Shown piece after piece: positions 1 through 12,800 of a stretch of DNA of 64,000 nucleotides. Origin of the DNA: Triplophysa rosa. Taxonomy: Eukaryota > Chordata > Actinopteri > Cypriniformes > Nemacheilidae. The notes under the pieces are model-generated. The model worked only from the letters and a program-made list of their open reading frames with translations. It did not search any database and was not told the origin of the DNA. A program made the position numbers and the translations under genes. Location: the NCBI RefSeq assembly GCF_024868665.1, contig NC_079891.1, forward strand, positions 17,314,712 to 17,378,711, read 5' to 3'. How positions within the stretch are numbered: position 1 is the first letter of the stretch; every line of letters starts with the position of its first letter.

Positions 1-239
1 CTGCATACATTTCCATTTAATAAGCGCATAACAAGCTGAAAGTCTTCTTCATTATGCTCAGCTAGGTTAATATTTGAGTATAAATTATGGGTGCTATTAG
101 GTAAAGCAGAGGTCACTGCACTTCAGATAAAGATATGCAGTGTTTTTTTATGTTTAATGGTCTGTATGAAGCACATGAATGAATATTTTATCACAACACA
201 TTAAACCAGACTCTTGATTTAAGAGTTAAAACATTAGAC

Positions 240-1160
240 AAGTTAAAGCAGAGTCTAAGCATGCAACTGCCTCATGCTGCGTTCCTGCACCAGACGCGAA
301 TGAACCGTTAATCGCGAGTGATTTACATGTTAAGTCAATGCATAGACGCAATAGACATCCTGCATAGCGAGCGGAGGCAGAAATCCGAAACAACATAAGC
401 TGTGTCTCGTTTCGTAAGGCTGCGTCCTTGTGTCCTCCAGAGGTATCATCCTCTAAAGGATGCGGTATACAGAGGATTCTCAACTTAGAATTAAACGAGA
501 CATCCTTCGTAGGACATCCGGGCAGAAAAGGAAACAGGAAATACCACGTTGCTATGACAACATGTTGCACTCGCACACCTGTCAAATTAATTAAAATGAT
601 TTCTACATGATTTAAGAGGTAAAAAGTTGGTTACTTTCTACCCTAAACAATGCCAAAAGAGTTAAACAAATATAAAATTTTTGCCTTACTGTTTTAAAAC
701 GTTTAAAAATCACTGAACACTTGCAAACCTATTTACTACATATGCCTGCTAGGATTAAAAAAAGTGACACAAACTGTAAACTATTAACATTTAAATACCA
801 CATATTTGATTGAATGTGCAGCTGTTGCCATTTATTCAAATAACAGACGTTGGCCGATGCAAAGAATTGTGGGTTATCTCTAGCATGAAGGATACAGCTC
901 ATGTGTCCTCCGAATTCCTGTCAAAGAAGGTCGCATTTGAAGGGTGCCTCCAGAGAGTCCTACCTGATTTTACGAAAGAGACAGCCTCGATGACGTAGCA
1001 GCCTTCGAATGAGCCTCTGGAGGACGCAGCCTTACGCGAATTCGCGTCTGTTGTGAAGTGAATTTCATGCGCGATTGAAGCGAGTAAACTCAAAATGTTC
1101 AAGCGTCCAACTACGCGCGAATAGCGCGATTTACCGCATCTGGTGTGAACGCCCAGTCAC
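240..1160. repeat. Compound inverted-repeat DNA transposon remnants
   Basis: Two imperfect inverted-repeat pairs are nested. The inner pair is AAGGCTGCGTCCT...CCTCCAGAGG near 416-441 and its complement CCTCTGGAGGACGCAGCCTT near 1013-1032. An outer pair carries CACCAGACGCGAAT on the left (about 288-301) and the complement of CACCAGATGCGGTAAATCGCG-like sequence on the right (about 1120-1146). CpG content is high compared with the flanks. This pattern fits old non-autonomous DNA transposons, one inserted in another. No transposase reading frame remains and superfamily assignment is uncertain. Confidence 0.5.
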
Positions 1161-3185
1161 TCTCACACAATGGGCTGTTGCCTTTTATATTGGGTAGGAG
1201 GGGATGAAAGATATTTAAAGTATAAATGGAAACTTTACAGCTGCTTGGCACTGAAATCTCTCTTTTTTTTAATAATTTCCTAAAAAATGATTGGTTGCAC
1301 TTCAATAAGCACAATATTTAGACAATAAAATAATTTATATCCAATAGCTCAACTGCATGTAAAGGAATAAAGGGAAGGCCTGTGAGTGAATGAATGCTTT
1401 TAATGTGCTGTCATGTTATTGGCCTCAAACACATGTATTTGTACAGCTGGTGGAAGGCTTTGATTTTCCTAAACATGCCCAGAGTCATTGGGTTTTAGCA
1501 GCAGTGAATGATCTTTGCTTGAGCTCTCATTCGTATAAAATTCATTAAAACATTAGTAGAACAGAACCTGACCTCTAACATATTTGATCAGGTGACAAAT
1601 TTATGTTTGAATTGATGTTGAATGACCTACTGTTGATTTTTTTAGGTATGCGTTCTATCCAGCATTATAAAAGATAATAGTTGTTACAATAGTCAAAATA
1701 AAATAATAATGCAAGGCATTTTTCATGACTGGGGTACAACACAGGAACTGATGTATTTTTATATTATGTATAATGATCAGTTATTGTGATGATCAGTTAT
1801 TGTGACAATAATAGAATGACTGTTTACGTTGATTTCTACATTTGAAAGAAACGTGAATGAGATTTTTTTCCCACATTCTGTAAAAAGATTCCAAATGATT
1901 TCACTTCCTGGGTGTTAGAGTTTATGGAAAATTAAAGTATGTTGTAACATGGTTTGTGTAAAATGTGGGGGAGATTTGGTCAAAATTATGATATTGTTAT
2001 TTTATTTGTTGGATACACTTGAGAACGTCAAGACCTTCAAGGCCAAACATCACCATTTTGTCAGAATACAGACATTATCAATGTATAATATAATATGTAA
2101 CATATCACTGCTGTCGTTCTGAAACCTTGTATCTCTATAGTCTGTGGTTTTTATTCTTTGCCATAAATCATTATTATTAGTCTATTATTACCCTTTATGT
2201 TTGTCACTGGGTTGCACATATATAACCAATAAAACGTATAAAAAAAAGTGCTTGTCAACTTTGACAACACTGTATTTAATAATTTTAAAAGCACAGTGTT
2301 TTTTCCTATTTCTTGAAATTTGGACATACGAGGTTTTTGGAAGGACATCAAGAATACTGAACTAATACTTCTAATAGTTACTACAAAAACATGAGATGCA
2401 TCTAATTGTTTCGAAAAATCATGAGCCTTCAAAGCGCTTTGATTACAGAACCAGCATGTATGGTGGTGGACAGTGTCATTTTGGAAATGCAACTTTTCAT
2501 ATTTGTGTGAATCACTATTTCAGTTATTCTGCTTGACAACAGGCAACATTCCTTTCACGCATAGCATGGAGGTTTTTTTTGGTCATTAAACATAAGCAAC
2601 TGCATTTCGTCAGAGTTCTGAAGCAGGGGGCCCGAGCATTGAACATTGTTTTCACTGGCGCTCTGTCCCTGGAGTATTTATATTATATGAAAGGGGCCCA
2701 GTTGAAGTGTTTCAGAGTTGAAATCTGCTATGTCTGCTCTGTTTGTCGTATCATATAGACGTATGACGTGCTGTCTCTTTGTTGGGGGATGGGTGGCTCT
2801 TGGACTGGTACATGGTACAGACTTGTATGGTTGTCTTAGTACTACTACTTTATTTTAGTACTAGTAAAGTGTTGATTCAGAAGTCACATCACATTGAAAA
2901 GTGAATAAAAAAAGACATAAATTATGCACAAACATTTGAAGTCATGTAAGGCTTTTATTCCGCTAAGACATATATTTTTAAATCGAATGTTTTATTTAGC
3001 ATTAACCTGTTACCTGGCGCAGCCCTTTTTTAGCCAACACATGAAAATGCTCTTTTGGAACTAAAATGGTTGTAACTCATGAATGCTTTGGAGTAGAGAC
3101 CTACGGTTGGTCTCATTTGAAAGAAGACACTTGGAAGATTATTCCTGAATTTAAAAAATATATATTTTTTAATTTTTGTATTATT

Positions 3186-3238
3186 ATTGTAGTTTATGAT
3201 TATTGCTATAACAAACTATAAAAATATTATGTATAGAT
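3186..3238 (+). repeat. 53-bp direct repeat, copy A
   Basis: This segment begins ATTGTAGTTTATG and ends TATGTATAGAT. It recurs at 4772-4824 with a single mismatch. Copy A is cut at its TAGAT end by the LTR element that starts at 3239; the six bases after the second TAGAT (TTTATT) still match copy B. Confidence 0.85.
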
Positions 3239-3570
3239 TGTAGCGAGGAAGGTGGGACGAGAGCCGTGGGGCAGGAAGGCGGGGCCGGTGGCGTGAGTGA
3301 TTATGAGTATCAGCTGTACGCGCACCGGTCCCGCATGCCTCACGGGGAGCTAGGGAGCATAAGAGGACGAGCGACGGGACTGCCGACGAGAGAGGACCGG
3401 GCCCGGAAATGTTAAGTTTGATTTATGTTTGTGTGGCCGGCAGTCGACCGTGAGGTGGCTGCCGGCCTTTTACTTCCGTGTTTTTGTTAGTTTATTTTTG
3501 ATTAAAGTTTATTGTTTAAATGTTCGCCGGTTCCCGCCTCCTTCCTTCCCTTCTATTGAACTTTGTTACA
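3239..3570 (+). repeat. 5' long terminal repeat
   Basis: 332 bp, TGTAG...TTACA. It contains an ATTAAA polyadenylation-like signal near its 3' third and an inverted GCCGGCAG/CTGCCGGC pair that could form a stem in the transcript. Confidence 0.88.
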
Positions 3571-4122
3571 TTGGTGCCGAAACCCAGGAGGAAGGAGGGA
3601 CATGCTGTCGAAGAGCCCTCGCCGCCGAGCGGCCTCGCGGTGCTGAGGAGTTTGGGCAGCGCGGACGAGGGCGTCCGCCAGCGGCTGCCCGAGATCGTGG
3701 TGCTGGAACGATGGGATTCGGTGGGGACGGAGAGCCCGCGGCCGTGCTCCTGGGACGAGGTGGGATGGCGGCCATGGAGGGAGCGCGGGAGTGCCGGCTG
3801 CCCTCAGCCAGAAGCCATCGCCGGCCGCCAGGAGGCGGAGGAGGATCGGGCCGTCCACCGAACGTCCAGCACCACAACGTAGCACCGCGAGGAAGAGCCT
3901 CTCGGCTGGCTGAGGACCGAGCGACGGCGTGTCGGGGAACCAGATTTTTTTTTTTCCTCTCTCCCCTCTCTCGTCCCTGTCGCTCGGGGTGCTCCCGGCT
4001 CCGTTCTCTCGTCTCGTCGGTGCGTACCCCCAGGCGCTGGGGCTCTCAAGGGGGGGCCCCCCGGGGGTGGAGTAAGCACAGGCGCGGTGGTACCCCCCGG
4101 CCTGTGAGGGGCGATGGGGGTA

Positions 4123-4454
4123 TGTAGTGAGGAAGGCGGGACGAGAGCCGTGGGGCAGGAAGGCGGGGCCGGTGGCGTGAGTGATTATGAGTATCAGCTG
4201 TACGCGCACTGGTCCCGCATGCCTCACGGGGAGCTAGGGAGCATAAGAGGATGAGCGACGGGACTGCCGACAAGAGAGGACCGGGCCCGGAAATGTTAAG
4301 TTTGATTTATGTTTGTGTGGCCGGCAGTCGACCGTGAGGTGGCTGCCGGCCTTTTACTTCCGTGTTTTTGTTTGTTTATTTTTGATTAAAGTTTATTGTT
4401 TAAATGTTCGCCGGTTCCCGCCTCCTTCCTTCCCTTCTATTGAACTTTGTTACA
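4123..4454 (+). repeat. 3' long terminal repeat
   Basis: Same length as the 5' copy and about 98% identical by eye. It is followed directly by the TAGAT target duplication. Confidence 0.88.
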
Positions 4455-4771
4455 TAGATTTTATTTAAAAAAAACATATAAAATCTATGTGTTTCGACCT
4501 AAAAAATGTCAAAAGGTCAAAGTCCCAAGTACCACCAATACTTTTATGAAGTTTGATCTTGATCGACCAAATTATGTGTCTTCTGTGAGTGTTTTAGCCG
4601 CAGTACCACAAGAATCCAGTAGGGGCCACCTTTTTTTTGGTCTGACATTGAACACCACAACAGACATTGAGAATCCTCTTTTTCATTTTTTTTTAATTCT
4701 TCACATGAAGAGACAATGAAAATATAGACAGAACCGCGAAAAACAAGTAAAAAACATGAAATGTACAAGTT

Positions 4772-4824
4772 ATTGTAGTTTATGTTTATTGCTATAACAA
4801 ACTATAAAAATATTATGTATAGAT
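4772..4824 (+). repeat. 53-bp direct repeat, copy B
   Basis: Near-identical to 3186-3238 (one A/T difference). Removing the LTR element puts the two copies about 365 bp apart, so the duplication is independent of the LTR insertion. Confidence 0.85.
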
Positions 4825-5942
4825 TTTATTAAATTATATATACATACATGCACAAATTGAATAACAATTACAACATTATGTAATATGCATGTATTTTGTA
4901 ACATACAGTCTACATTACTGTAAACATAATGCATTATGCGTCATGCACAAATTATCTCTGCTGCTTAAGGACAAAAATATTGGCTTTCTGTTGTGTTTAT
5001 GAAGAAAACCCATCATGCATCATGTTATCGTTCATGTGATAACACAGATCAAAAAAATTGTCTATCTGTTAACACCTATCGAAAGAAAAATGCCAATTTG
5101 GTCATAACTTCTTCACCCTTATCAACAGCACCATGATGTACCCATTGCTGCAATAACACTTCCTAACCCACTTCTTCATTTTGCAACCGTTATTTATAAT
5201 TGCCGTTATCATGGTTTCACATGACTGGAATGCTTGTCAACATAAATGTTGAAAAACATATCACAGCGGTTTCTCACTTAATCTTCTGTCGCTACATAAG
5301 GAGACTGCGTAATCAAAAAGGTAGACCGCAGAGACAAAGTGTTTGTTCCTGCTTATGAAGATGATCTTTGTGTATGTCTGTCTCCTCAGGTTGAGTATAA
5401 AGACTAAAAATAAATCAAAAATGCATCTTTGTATCGGCGTGTTAACTAAGAGCCATTTATAAAGCAGAAAGAGTTTTTGCATTAATGCAAAAGGTTGAAA
5501 GATTTTCAAGTTTCGTACAATGCGGAAATATCTCAAATGTGAGGTCATTCTCTGTGTTCTTGCAAAGCCATTAACACTAACTATGCATTTTCTGCACATG
5601 TCCGGACATCACATGCTTTTCATTTAGCGTTAACGTTTTTCTTTTGTCCCAACACATTCATTCAGGACAGGAAGCATTTCAGGGGGGAAGCAGAATTAGC
5701 TGAGAACATTAAGCACAGGCTGCATTCTTTACAGGCGGCCAGCGTGAAGTGGCATCACAATATCAAATGCTTAATTGTTGATTCTCGGACACTGATTAAC
5801 ATTTTAATTTGGTCAGGGTGTTCTTTGTGCCTGCTTAGGTTAGTCATTCAGGGGGAACAGAAATGGGATAGGAACAGGGTTTCATTTAAAATGCAGTTTA
5901 GCCTCTTTAAGTGGTGAGTCTTGTAAACACTTATGAAACGTT

Positions 5943-6293
5943 AAAGGGATAAGCTCACCCAAAAATAAAAATTCTGTCATTATTTACTCACCCCCGAGTT
6001 GTTCCAAATCTGTATACATTTCTTTGTTCTGATTAATACAGAGAAAGATATTTGGAAGAATGCTTATAACCAAACAGTTCTTGGACCCCATTGACTACCA
6101 TAGTAAGAAAAATTACTGGGGCAGTTCTGGGGCGCTTTTGACTACTATTGTCATTTTTCCTACTATGGTAGTCAGTGGGGTCCAAGAAATGTTTGGTTAC
6201 AAGCATTCGTCCAAATATATTTCTCAGGTTTAGAACAACTAGCGAGTGAGTAATTCATGACAGAATTTTAACTTTTGGATGAACTATCCCTTT
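5943..6293. mobile_element. Palindromic MITE, AAAGGGATA family, copy 1
   Basis: Starts AAAGGGATAAGCTCACCC and ends GGATGAACTATCCCTTT. The arms are long inverted repeats that include TTGACTACCATAGTA and its complement near the centre. It has no coding capacity. The same family recurs at least eight times in this window, in the ARID3 and pias2 introns and the intergenic region. Confidence 0.85.
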
Positions 6294-7668
6294 ACGATAT
6301 ATTACTTACGATATTTCACATATAATTTAAAGTTCATATTAGTGAGATATGATGAATGTTCAGAGATTCAGGCAACTGGGTTGAGCTTCCTCCAGTGTAG
6401 CCAAATATAGTCAATTGATTACGAATGAAAGTTTGTAGACTTTTATGAAGTACAATTGAATTAGAAGTCTATCATTAACCATGTAGATTTGTTAGCTATT
6501 CAATCACAAAAATCTGTCTGAATCGATATTGGTCATTCACTTGACATACTCTATCAACTGTTATAAATTCAAAAAGGTTCTCGAAGCCTCATAGCCGGAT
6601 GATATATCCACATTCTGTGCATCTAAGCCCGTGACAGGGGATTGAACCCATGACATACAGTGAAAGGCAGATCTATCCGTGAGGGGCCCATGTGAATTAG
6701 ACCTGACCCTTGCGCATCAGTAAAACTGAAATATGGAGCAGCTTCCATGCGACCGGGACCGAATGGCTTCATTGTTTTGTCCATTGAGTGTTGTTGCTGA
6801 TGTTGCGTTTGCAGTGTTCTGTGGATGTGGCTCTATTCTGCCATTTGTGTTGTGCAGTGATCAAACATTCGCTTCATTAGCCCTGCGCTCGGCATGTGTG
6901 ATTGACCTAGCAGCAACTCTCATCCGTCATACAGCAAAGCTGAATATTTAGCATGTTAGCATCACGAAATCGATAACGTTATAATTGTATAAGAGTACAT
7001 TTGAATGCAGTTAGTTTAATAGCGTGGGTTAATAAAGTATGTAGGTAAATAAAAGTATTAGGGTTTGCTTATTATGATCACACCTGTTTTTGCTGCTAGC
7101 GGGGCTCTGGGCATTAGCTCTATTTTTAATGACAGTGCTGGACATTCCAGTTTTCATGTGGGGATAATTAGAGACGTGGCCTTGGGCTTGGAGGGTAAAC
7201 ATCACAATTACAACAGGATGGAGGTGGGGCCCCAGTCGCTGGACGAAAGAAATGATGAGGGGCCGAAAACGCTTAATGACGGGATGGTGTGGGAAACTGC
7301 CACAGAGATTCAAGCTCATATGAGCTTACAGCACCGGAAACTCCAGAATTAAATTTAATGTGTTTGTGTAGATACGTTTCTCAGGCTCGCTGAGTGTTCT
7401 GTAATGTTCTTTATAGCTGCAGCAATGTTCTTATCAGTTGTACGATCAGTGTCTAAATGTGCGCTGTGGCAAAATTACAGACATTCTCTACATTGTTTTC
7501 TGATGGTGTCACGGGATACAGAGCTGGGTGTGGTCCGTTCGTGTCAGGCGATCACCCTTGATCGATTGTCATTTGGATGATCATGAGGCTGATCAGCCAG
7601 TCGTCATGTTTTTTTAAACATTACTTCAATAGTAATAACGACACCAAAATATTTATTAAAAATACATT

Positions 7669-7964
7669 GTTTAGGGCTAATGTAATTATTTGTATTTAAT
7701 TGCGATTGCGATAACAATGTCTGCCTGTTTTACCACAAAACATCATCATAATAAAGGCAGAGATTGTTAGCGGAAAATTCAGTGTCACAGAAGTTCAACA
7801 GCGCAAGATAATAACATGTATTCATTTTCTGTAAAGTGTAATAAATAAGATTAAATAGAAAGTTAATAATCATGATTATGAATCACTATTATTAATCGTG
7901 ATAAAAACAAATGTAAGCAAAATAATTGTGAAAATCATATTACCCATTATCAGGAAGCCCTAAT
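7669..7964. repeat. hAT-like palindromic element
   Basis: Left end TAGGGCTAATGTAATTATTTG and right end ...GGAAGCCCTA are inverted relative to each other. The interior is AT-rich, with ATTAATCGTGAT-type motifs shared with other TAGGGCT elements here. No clean 8-bp target duplication is visible, so the hAT assignment rests only on the ends. Confidence 0.5.
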
Positions 7965-9821
7965 GTTTCTTAAATTAAAAATAAAATAAAATAACAAATC
8001 TCAAACACGAGATTGCATTTACAGTCTATATGTGATACCGTTTCTCTGACTTCTGCCAGATGCACACTGCAGAAGAATTCCTTGCATCCTCATTACTATA
8101 TGTTGCATAAATCACGTCCGACCCTCGTCTTGGCTCTGACACAGGTGAAGGCCAGTGATGGAGCTTCTCTTCCTCTCGTGTCATGCCTGCGCTAGAGATC
8201 ACAAAGCTCCCCCCTCCACGCACACACAAACCACTCACCCTTATTTCCCACGAAGACCTTGAAGATCGTGAAGCTTCTTGTTGATATTGTCACAACAGAG
8301 GCCGCCCTATTCCCGTCAGTTGTTTGTTCGCCCTTATCTCAGACCAAAATCATTTCGTTTTACAAGACTGTGCTGAGTCTATTTTTCCATAAATTAATGA
8401 TCGAGGGAGGGATCAATATATCAATTGTATAGTCTGTATGTCAGCAGCCTCTTTATGTTATGCTGTGTGGCTTATGGCTACAGCGTAATGATGCGATTAT
8501 TGATTAGCATTTAAACGCTAATCCATATGTTATACTTTTCTCATGAGTTTGCATCTGTTGGTTCTTTGCCTGCTATGTTTACGTAGTTTTCCCAAGTTAC
8601 TTTACATGTGTTCTGTATGAGTACGACGTGCTATAAATGTGATCGTCAGCATGAGTTTTATTGCTGTAATTGTAAAACAGAGTCTGAGGTTGGTTACTGA
8701 AGCTGTTCTTATTTAAGACGGCTTTTTGAGGCACGATTTTAAACCTGAATGTGTCCATTTTATTTAATGTCATAAAACTGACATTTCATTTGTGGTTATA
8801 TTGTTTTCACTTGCAGAACTTGATTCGTATCGGTGTGATTTTAGGCGGTGTGAGTCATACAGAGCTCTTCGTGTTATTTTTGGCAGATGGTGCATCCAGT
8901 ATTCTTTGTTGCTGTATTATTTGCCCAACCATGTCACAACTGTGATTTCTGGTTCTTCATCAAACGTCCTGATGTCTTATGACCCATTTCATCTGAAAGC
9001 ATTACTATTATCAGCGGTTCTTGTTCATGCAAAGAAAACTTTAGGGAGTGAACGCCATCGATCAAACACCCACACCCAGCACATTTGTCACATGAATTGT
9101 GTACAGAAGGCATTCTATAGCCCATCTAAAGGGAAAGATTGAATAAAATGAACTCGGTGCTGGATTAAATGCCTGCAAACTGTCTTATCTATCAAGATTA
9201 GATGTCCCATTAATATAGATAATGGAAGACAGGTAAAATTTTATGTTGTAAATCCTGGTTTCATAAGAGCACGCGATACGTTAGTGTGGGTCGCGATTAA
9301 TAGCGAGGAAGCGGCGAGAATTGATGTGAACGAGGCCTGTTTTGTTGCTAATTACAACAGAAAACAGCAGACGGTATATCTTTCATGATAAAAGACTGAA
9401 AGACATAATAAGATGATTTGGCCGAATGATTTAGTGTATGATTGAATCTGTATTGTAGGGCCGGAGGGCAGGCGGCTTTGAAGAAGCGACGATGAAGGGA
9501 AAGCTTTTAATAATAGGGCTGGGTCATTGTGTAACAACTCAAGGCGACGCTGGAATAAGAATTATAAGAGGTCATTGCTAACTTTTGACCTTTCGAGGAA
9601 TAGCTCATACGCCCCTTTTACACAAATGCACGCAAACAGAAAGCACTTTCATACAGTTAAACTGCAAATTACATTTGGTATGAAAGAGTCCCTCAGTGAA
9701 TAAATGCGTGTTTGTGCATCTTTTTATTGTGGCATGCGACTGAGGTCGGGTCATAGTATGCATTTGCATCGCATTACGCATCAAGATTTCAGGAGGTTTC
9801 TCGTTACTCTGTCAGAGGTTT

Positions 9822-10173
9822 AAAGGGATTCCACCCAAAAATGAAAATCCTGTCATCAAGTTGTTCCAAACCTGTATAAATTTCTCTGTTCTTGTGAACA
9901 CAAACAAAGATATTTGGAAAAATGTTAGCAACTGACATTTCTGGGACATCATTGACTACCATAGTAGGAAAAATCATTGTATCCTATTTTTTGTTCTGTT
10001 AAACACAAAATGAGATATTTTGAAGAATTTAGGAAAGCAAACAGCTCTAGCACACCTTTGACTACTATTTACATTTTTCCTACCATGGTAGAAATGTATA
10101 CAGTTTTGGAACAACTTTGGTGGGGGGAGGCTAATTAATGACAGAATTTTCATTTTTGCTTGAACTATCCCTT
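9822..10173. mobile_element. Palindromic MITE, AAAGGGATA family, copy 2
   Basis: Starts TAAAGGGATTCCACCC and ends TTGAACTATCCCTTTA, with the ATTGACTACCATAGTAGG core on the left arm and TTTTTCCTACCATGG on the right. Confidence 0.85.
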
Positions 10174-10548
10174 TAATAGCAGCTAGATGTATGTCCTCAT
10201 GTCCTGCTACTGCTGTAGTCAAAGGCATAAAAGTCTGGTCCTAGCTGCCGTAAGACCCGACCACTTACACAGGAAGAGCTTCTTACCAACATGTAAAGTG
10301 ACCACAGCTTGTTTTGTATTTACATACTGTTTAGGGGCACGTTCCTATAAATCCAGATGACACAACAATAATTGGCCAATTTATTTAAATAATTGTCTGG
10401 TAGTACATACCAGCTGTTCAGTAAACATCATAGAAATTTGTGTATAGTTTGTTTGTCAGACTACTGTTACTGTACTGTTTATTTCATAGAGAAAACTAAT
10501 TTTTGTTTGTACATCATTACATGTTACTAATATAAGTAGGCCTACCTT

Positions 10549-10846
10549 AAAGTGATAGTTCACCCAAAAATAAAAATGCTGTCATCATTTACTCACCCTC
10601 TTGTCATTTCAAACCTGTATGACTTTCTTCCACAAAAGAACACAAAAGAAAATATTTTAAAGAATGTTGTTAACCAGCCCCCATTCACTTGCATTGGTTT
10701 TGTGTACATACAATAGAAGTGAATGGGGACCAGTGCTGTTCGGTTACTAACTTTCTTCAAAATATCTTCTTTTGTGTTCTGCGGAAGGAGGAAAGTCATA
10801 CAGGGAGGGTAAATTATGACAGAATTCTCATTTTGGGGTTAACTTT
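10549..10846. mobile_element. Palindromic MITE, AAAGTGATAGTTC subfamily
   Basis: Its ends resemble the AAAGGGATA family (AAGTGATAGTTCACCC), but the centre differs: CCCCCATTCACTTGCATTGG pairs with its complement around AGAAGTGAATGGGG. The copy at 60887-61123 in a pias2 intron belongs to the same subfamily. Confidence 0.8.
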
Positions 10847-12417
10847 CACAATCAGATTAGAACTTGCCCTTGCCCGATCAAAAGGTGCCGTTCATTTTTG
10901 TGTGCAATATGCATTAGGTGGTCATTTTTGGTCATTTTGGTGGTCTTTTTGTCATCTGGCAGAACATAAATTCCACTCTGACATCCCATTAAACAAAGTA
11001 TCAGGCAAAGATTGACATTCACCACCTGAAAAACACCTGTGAAAATATTGTGATGTTGTCACAATTTCAAGGGCATCTTTATTGCTTTAGATAGTTCATC
11101 AGTAATCAGGATAATGCTATGTATATTGAGGGTGTATTTTACATAAATTATGTGATTTTATTTGACAATAAAGCTTTATCAGCTGCACCCCTGTCTTTGC
11201 TATAGGGTTTATGGCCTGGTAATATAGAGCACTATTTACTTAATAGTTTTAAGGGTGGTGACCATTGCCCCGTATGATGTTGTATGTATAAGATGATTCA
11301 ATCACGTAGGACTAAGTTTAGGACAAAGCAAGTGTTTGTTCTTCTGATAAAGCATTATTATTACAAAAAATATATTTATGCTTCAATAAAAACAACTAAA
11401 ACTGAACATTTAAACTCAGTAAAGGTTTCAAACTTTACCTTGTAGCACCTGTCTATTCAGGCCTTAACATTCTCTATACATGCCCTGAAAGGCCAGGTTT
11501 GAAAATAGACATGAATCTCTCTAAATCCTCAGCAAAAGGCCTCGGGCTTCTCTCGCTGAGAGCTTCACATTGCTGTGTTTCAATCTTGGGAGGTCTGTGT
11601 TTTGATACTTTTAAAAAAGAATGTAAAAGTCACACAGCTTGTTTTTTTCTGGTTTAGTATGTTTCATTTTCTCACCCTCATCTCAAAGCGTGTTTTGCAT
11701 ATTTTAACTAAATATCAGCGTTTTTTATGTATATGGATACACACTGCAATCTGGGACCACCAATGACGGGTATTTCTACGATCAGTTATTTATGAAAAAC
11801 ATGCATAAAGAAATTCTCCTGATCAGAGGATGTATAATTCATGGGGTTCTGCTTCAGTAACTGTGAAGATTTGCTGTGTTTTTCACTTGTTACTAAAAAA
11901 GAGAAACGTGAGCACCGAGCAGTTTTCCATCTAATCCCTTAATTACGCTACAGGGTTTTACCATTAAAGTGCCTTAAATTCTGTCAAACTACCCACAATC
12001 TCCTTTTTCCCTTTTCTCTTTCTCTGCCTTCAAATGAATGAGGTCAAACTGTGGCTGCAGCTCAGTGAATTTCATTCACATCAAACCTCAATGCAGCTGA
12101 AAAGTTAGAAGCTAAATTATCAAAACAAGATGTGAGTAAAGCAACAGATGCAAAGACTAGAGAAAGCCCTCGTTCAGTTACTTTTCCACATTTTATGATC
12201 GCTCTAGCGTAAATACAGACATATTTTAAGCAGTCTGAAAGACATTGTTTTAAAAACAATGGATTATATTTGATCTTTTTTCCAAACGAAGCTTATTTTC
12301 AAGAAGAGTTTATATGGAACAAGCCGCATGAAATTGTTTTATGAAAGTATATAAAGTATGAAGGTCATATAAAGAATATAAAATATTAAACGATTTATAC
12401 ATTTAGAAATGACACTT

Positions 12418-12800
12418 AAAGGGATAGTTCACCCCAAAATAAAAATTCTGTCATCATTTACTCACCCTCAGGTTGTTTCAAACCTGTATAAATTTCACAG
12501 AAAAGAACAGAGAAAGATATTTGGAAGAATGTTAGCAATTTTCAGTTCTGCGACATCATCCAAGACCATAGTAGGAATACAAAATGAGATATTATGAAGA
12601 ATTTAGGAAAACAACTTTTGACTACCATTACACTTTTCCTACTATGGTAGTCAATGATGTCCCGGAACTGAAAATGGCATAACATTCTTCTAAATATCTT
12701 TCTCTGTGTTCATCAGAACAAAGTAATTTATACAGGTATGACATTACACGAGGGTGAGTAAATGATGACAAAATGTTCATTTTTGGGTGAACTCCCTTTT
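12418..12800. mobile_element. Palindromic MITE, AAAGGGATA family, copy 3
   Basis: Begins AAAGGGATAGTTCACCCC and ends TTTTTGGGTGAACTCCCTTTT. The arms contain CTGTCATCATTTACTCACCC and its complement. Confidence 0.85.

Larger units (their letters stand above)
3239..4454 (+). mobile_element. Small non-autonomous LTR retrotransposon (TRIM-like)
   Basis: Two 332-bp direct terminal repeats (3239-3570 and 4123-4454) bound a 552-bp interior. Each LTR begins TGTAG and ends TTACA. A 5-bp target duplication TAGAT flanks the element (3234-3238 and 4455-4459). A primer-binding-site-like sequence TGGTGCCGAAACCC starts two bases after the 5' LTR (3572), and a purine-rich tract (GAGGGGCGATGGGGG, about 4106-4120) precedes the 3' LTR. 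The interior is GC-rich and shows no gag, protease, reverse transcriptase or integrase, so mobility would have depended on proteins supplied by another element. The LTRs differ at only about six positions, mostly C/T or G/A changes at CpG, implying a fairly young insertion. Superfamily (Gypsy, BEL or other) is not determined. Confidence 0.88.

Noticed and set aside
226..585. 119-codon minus-strand open frame
   Set aside because: It lies across inverted-repeat transposon arms with no recognisable domain.
3429..4227. Long open frames on both strands (up to 232 codons) across the GC-rich LTR element
   Set aside because: They overlap each other in several frames, cross from LTR into interior, are low-complexity (Arg/Gly/Pro) and match no retroelement protein; GC-rich sequence simply has few stops.
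6610..6700. Possible minus-strand tRNA or SINE (B-box-like GGTTCAATCCCC)
   Set aside because: No folding cloverleaf or matching A box at the right spacing is visible.
7065..7352. 95-codon plus-strand frame in balanced-composition sequence
   Set aside because: No homology I recognise and no matching exon borders; kept only as possible noncoding conserved DNA.
8225..8300. Minus-strand exon-like segment reading FTIFKVFVGNK followed by a GGTGAG donor-like site
   Set aside because: Short, no supporting neighbouring exons and no family I can name; chance is likely.
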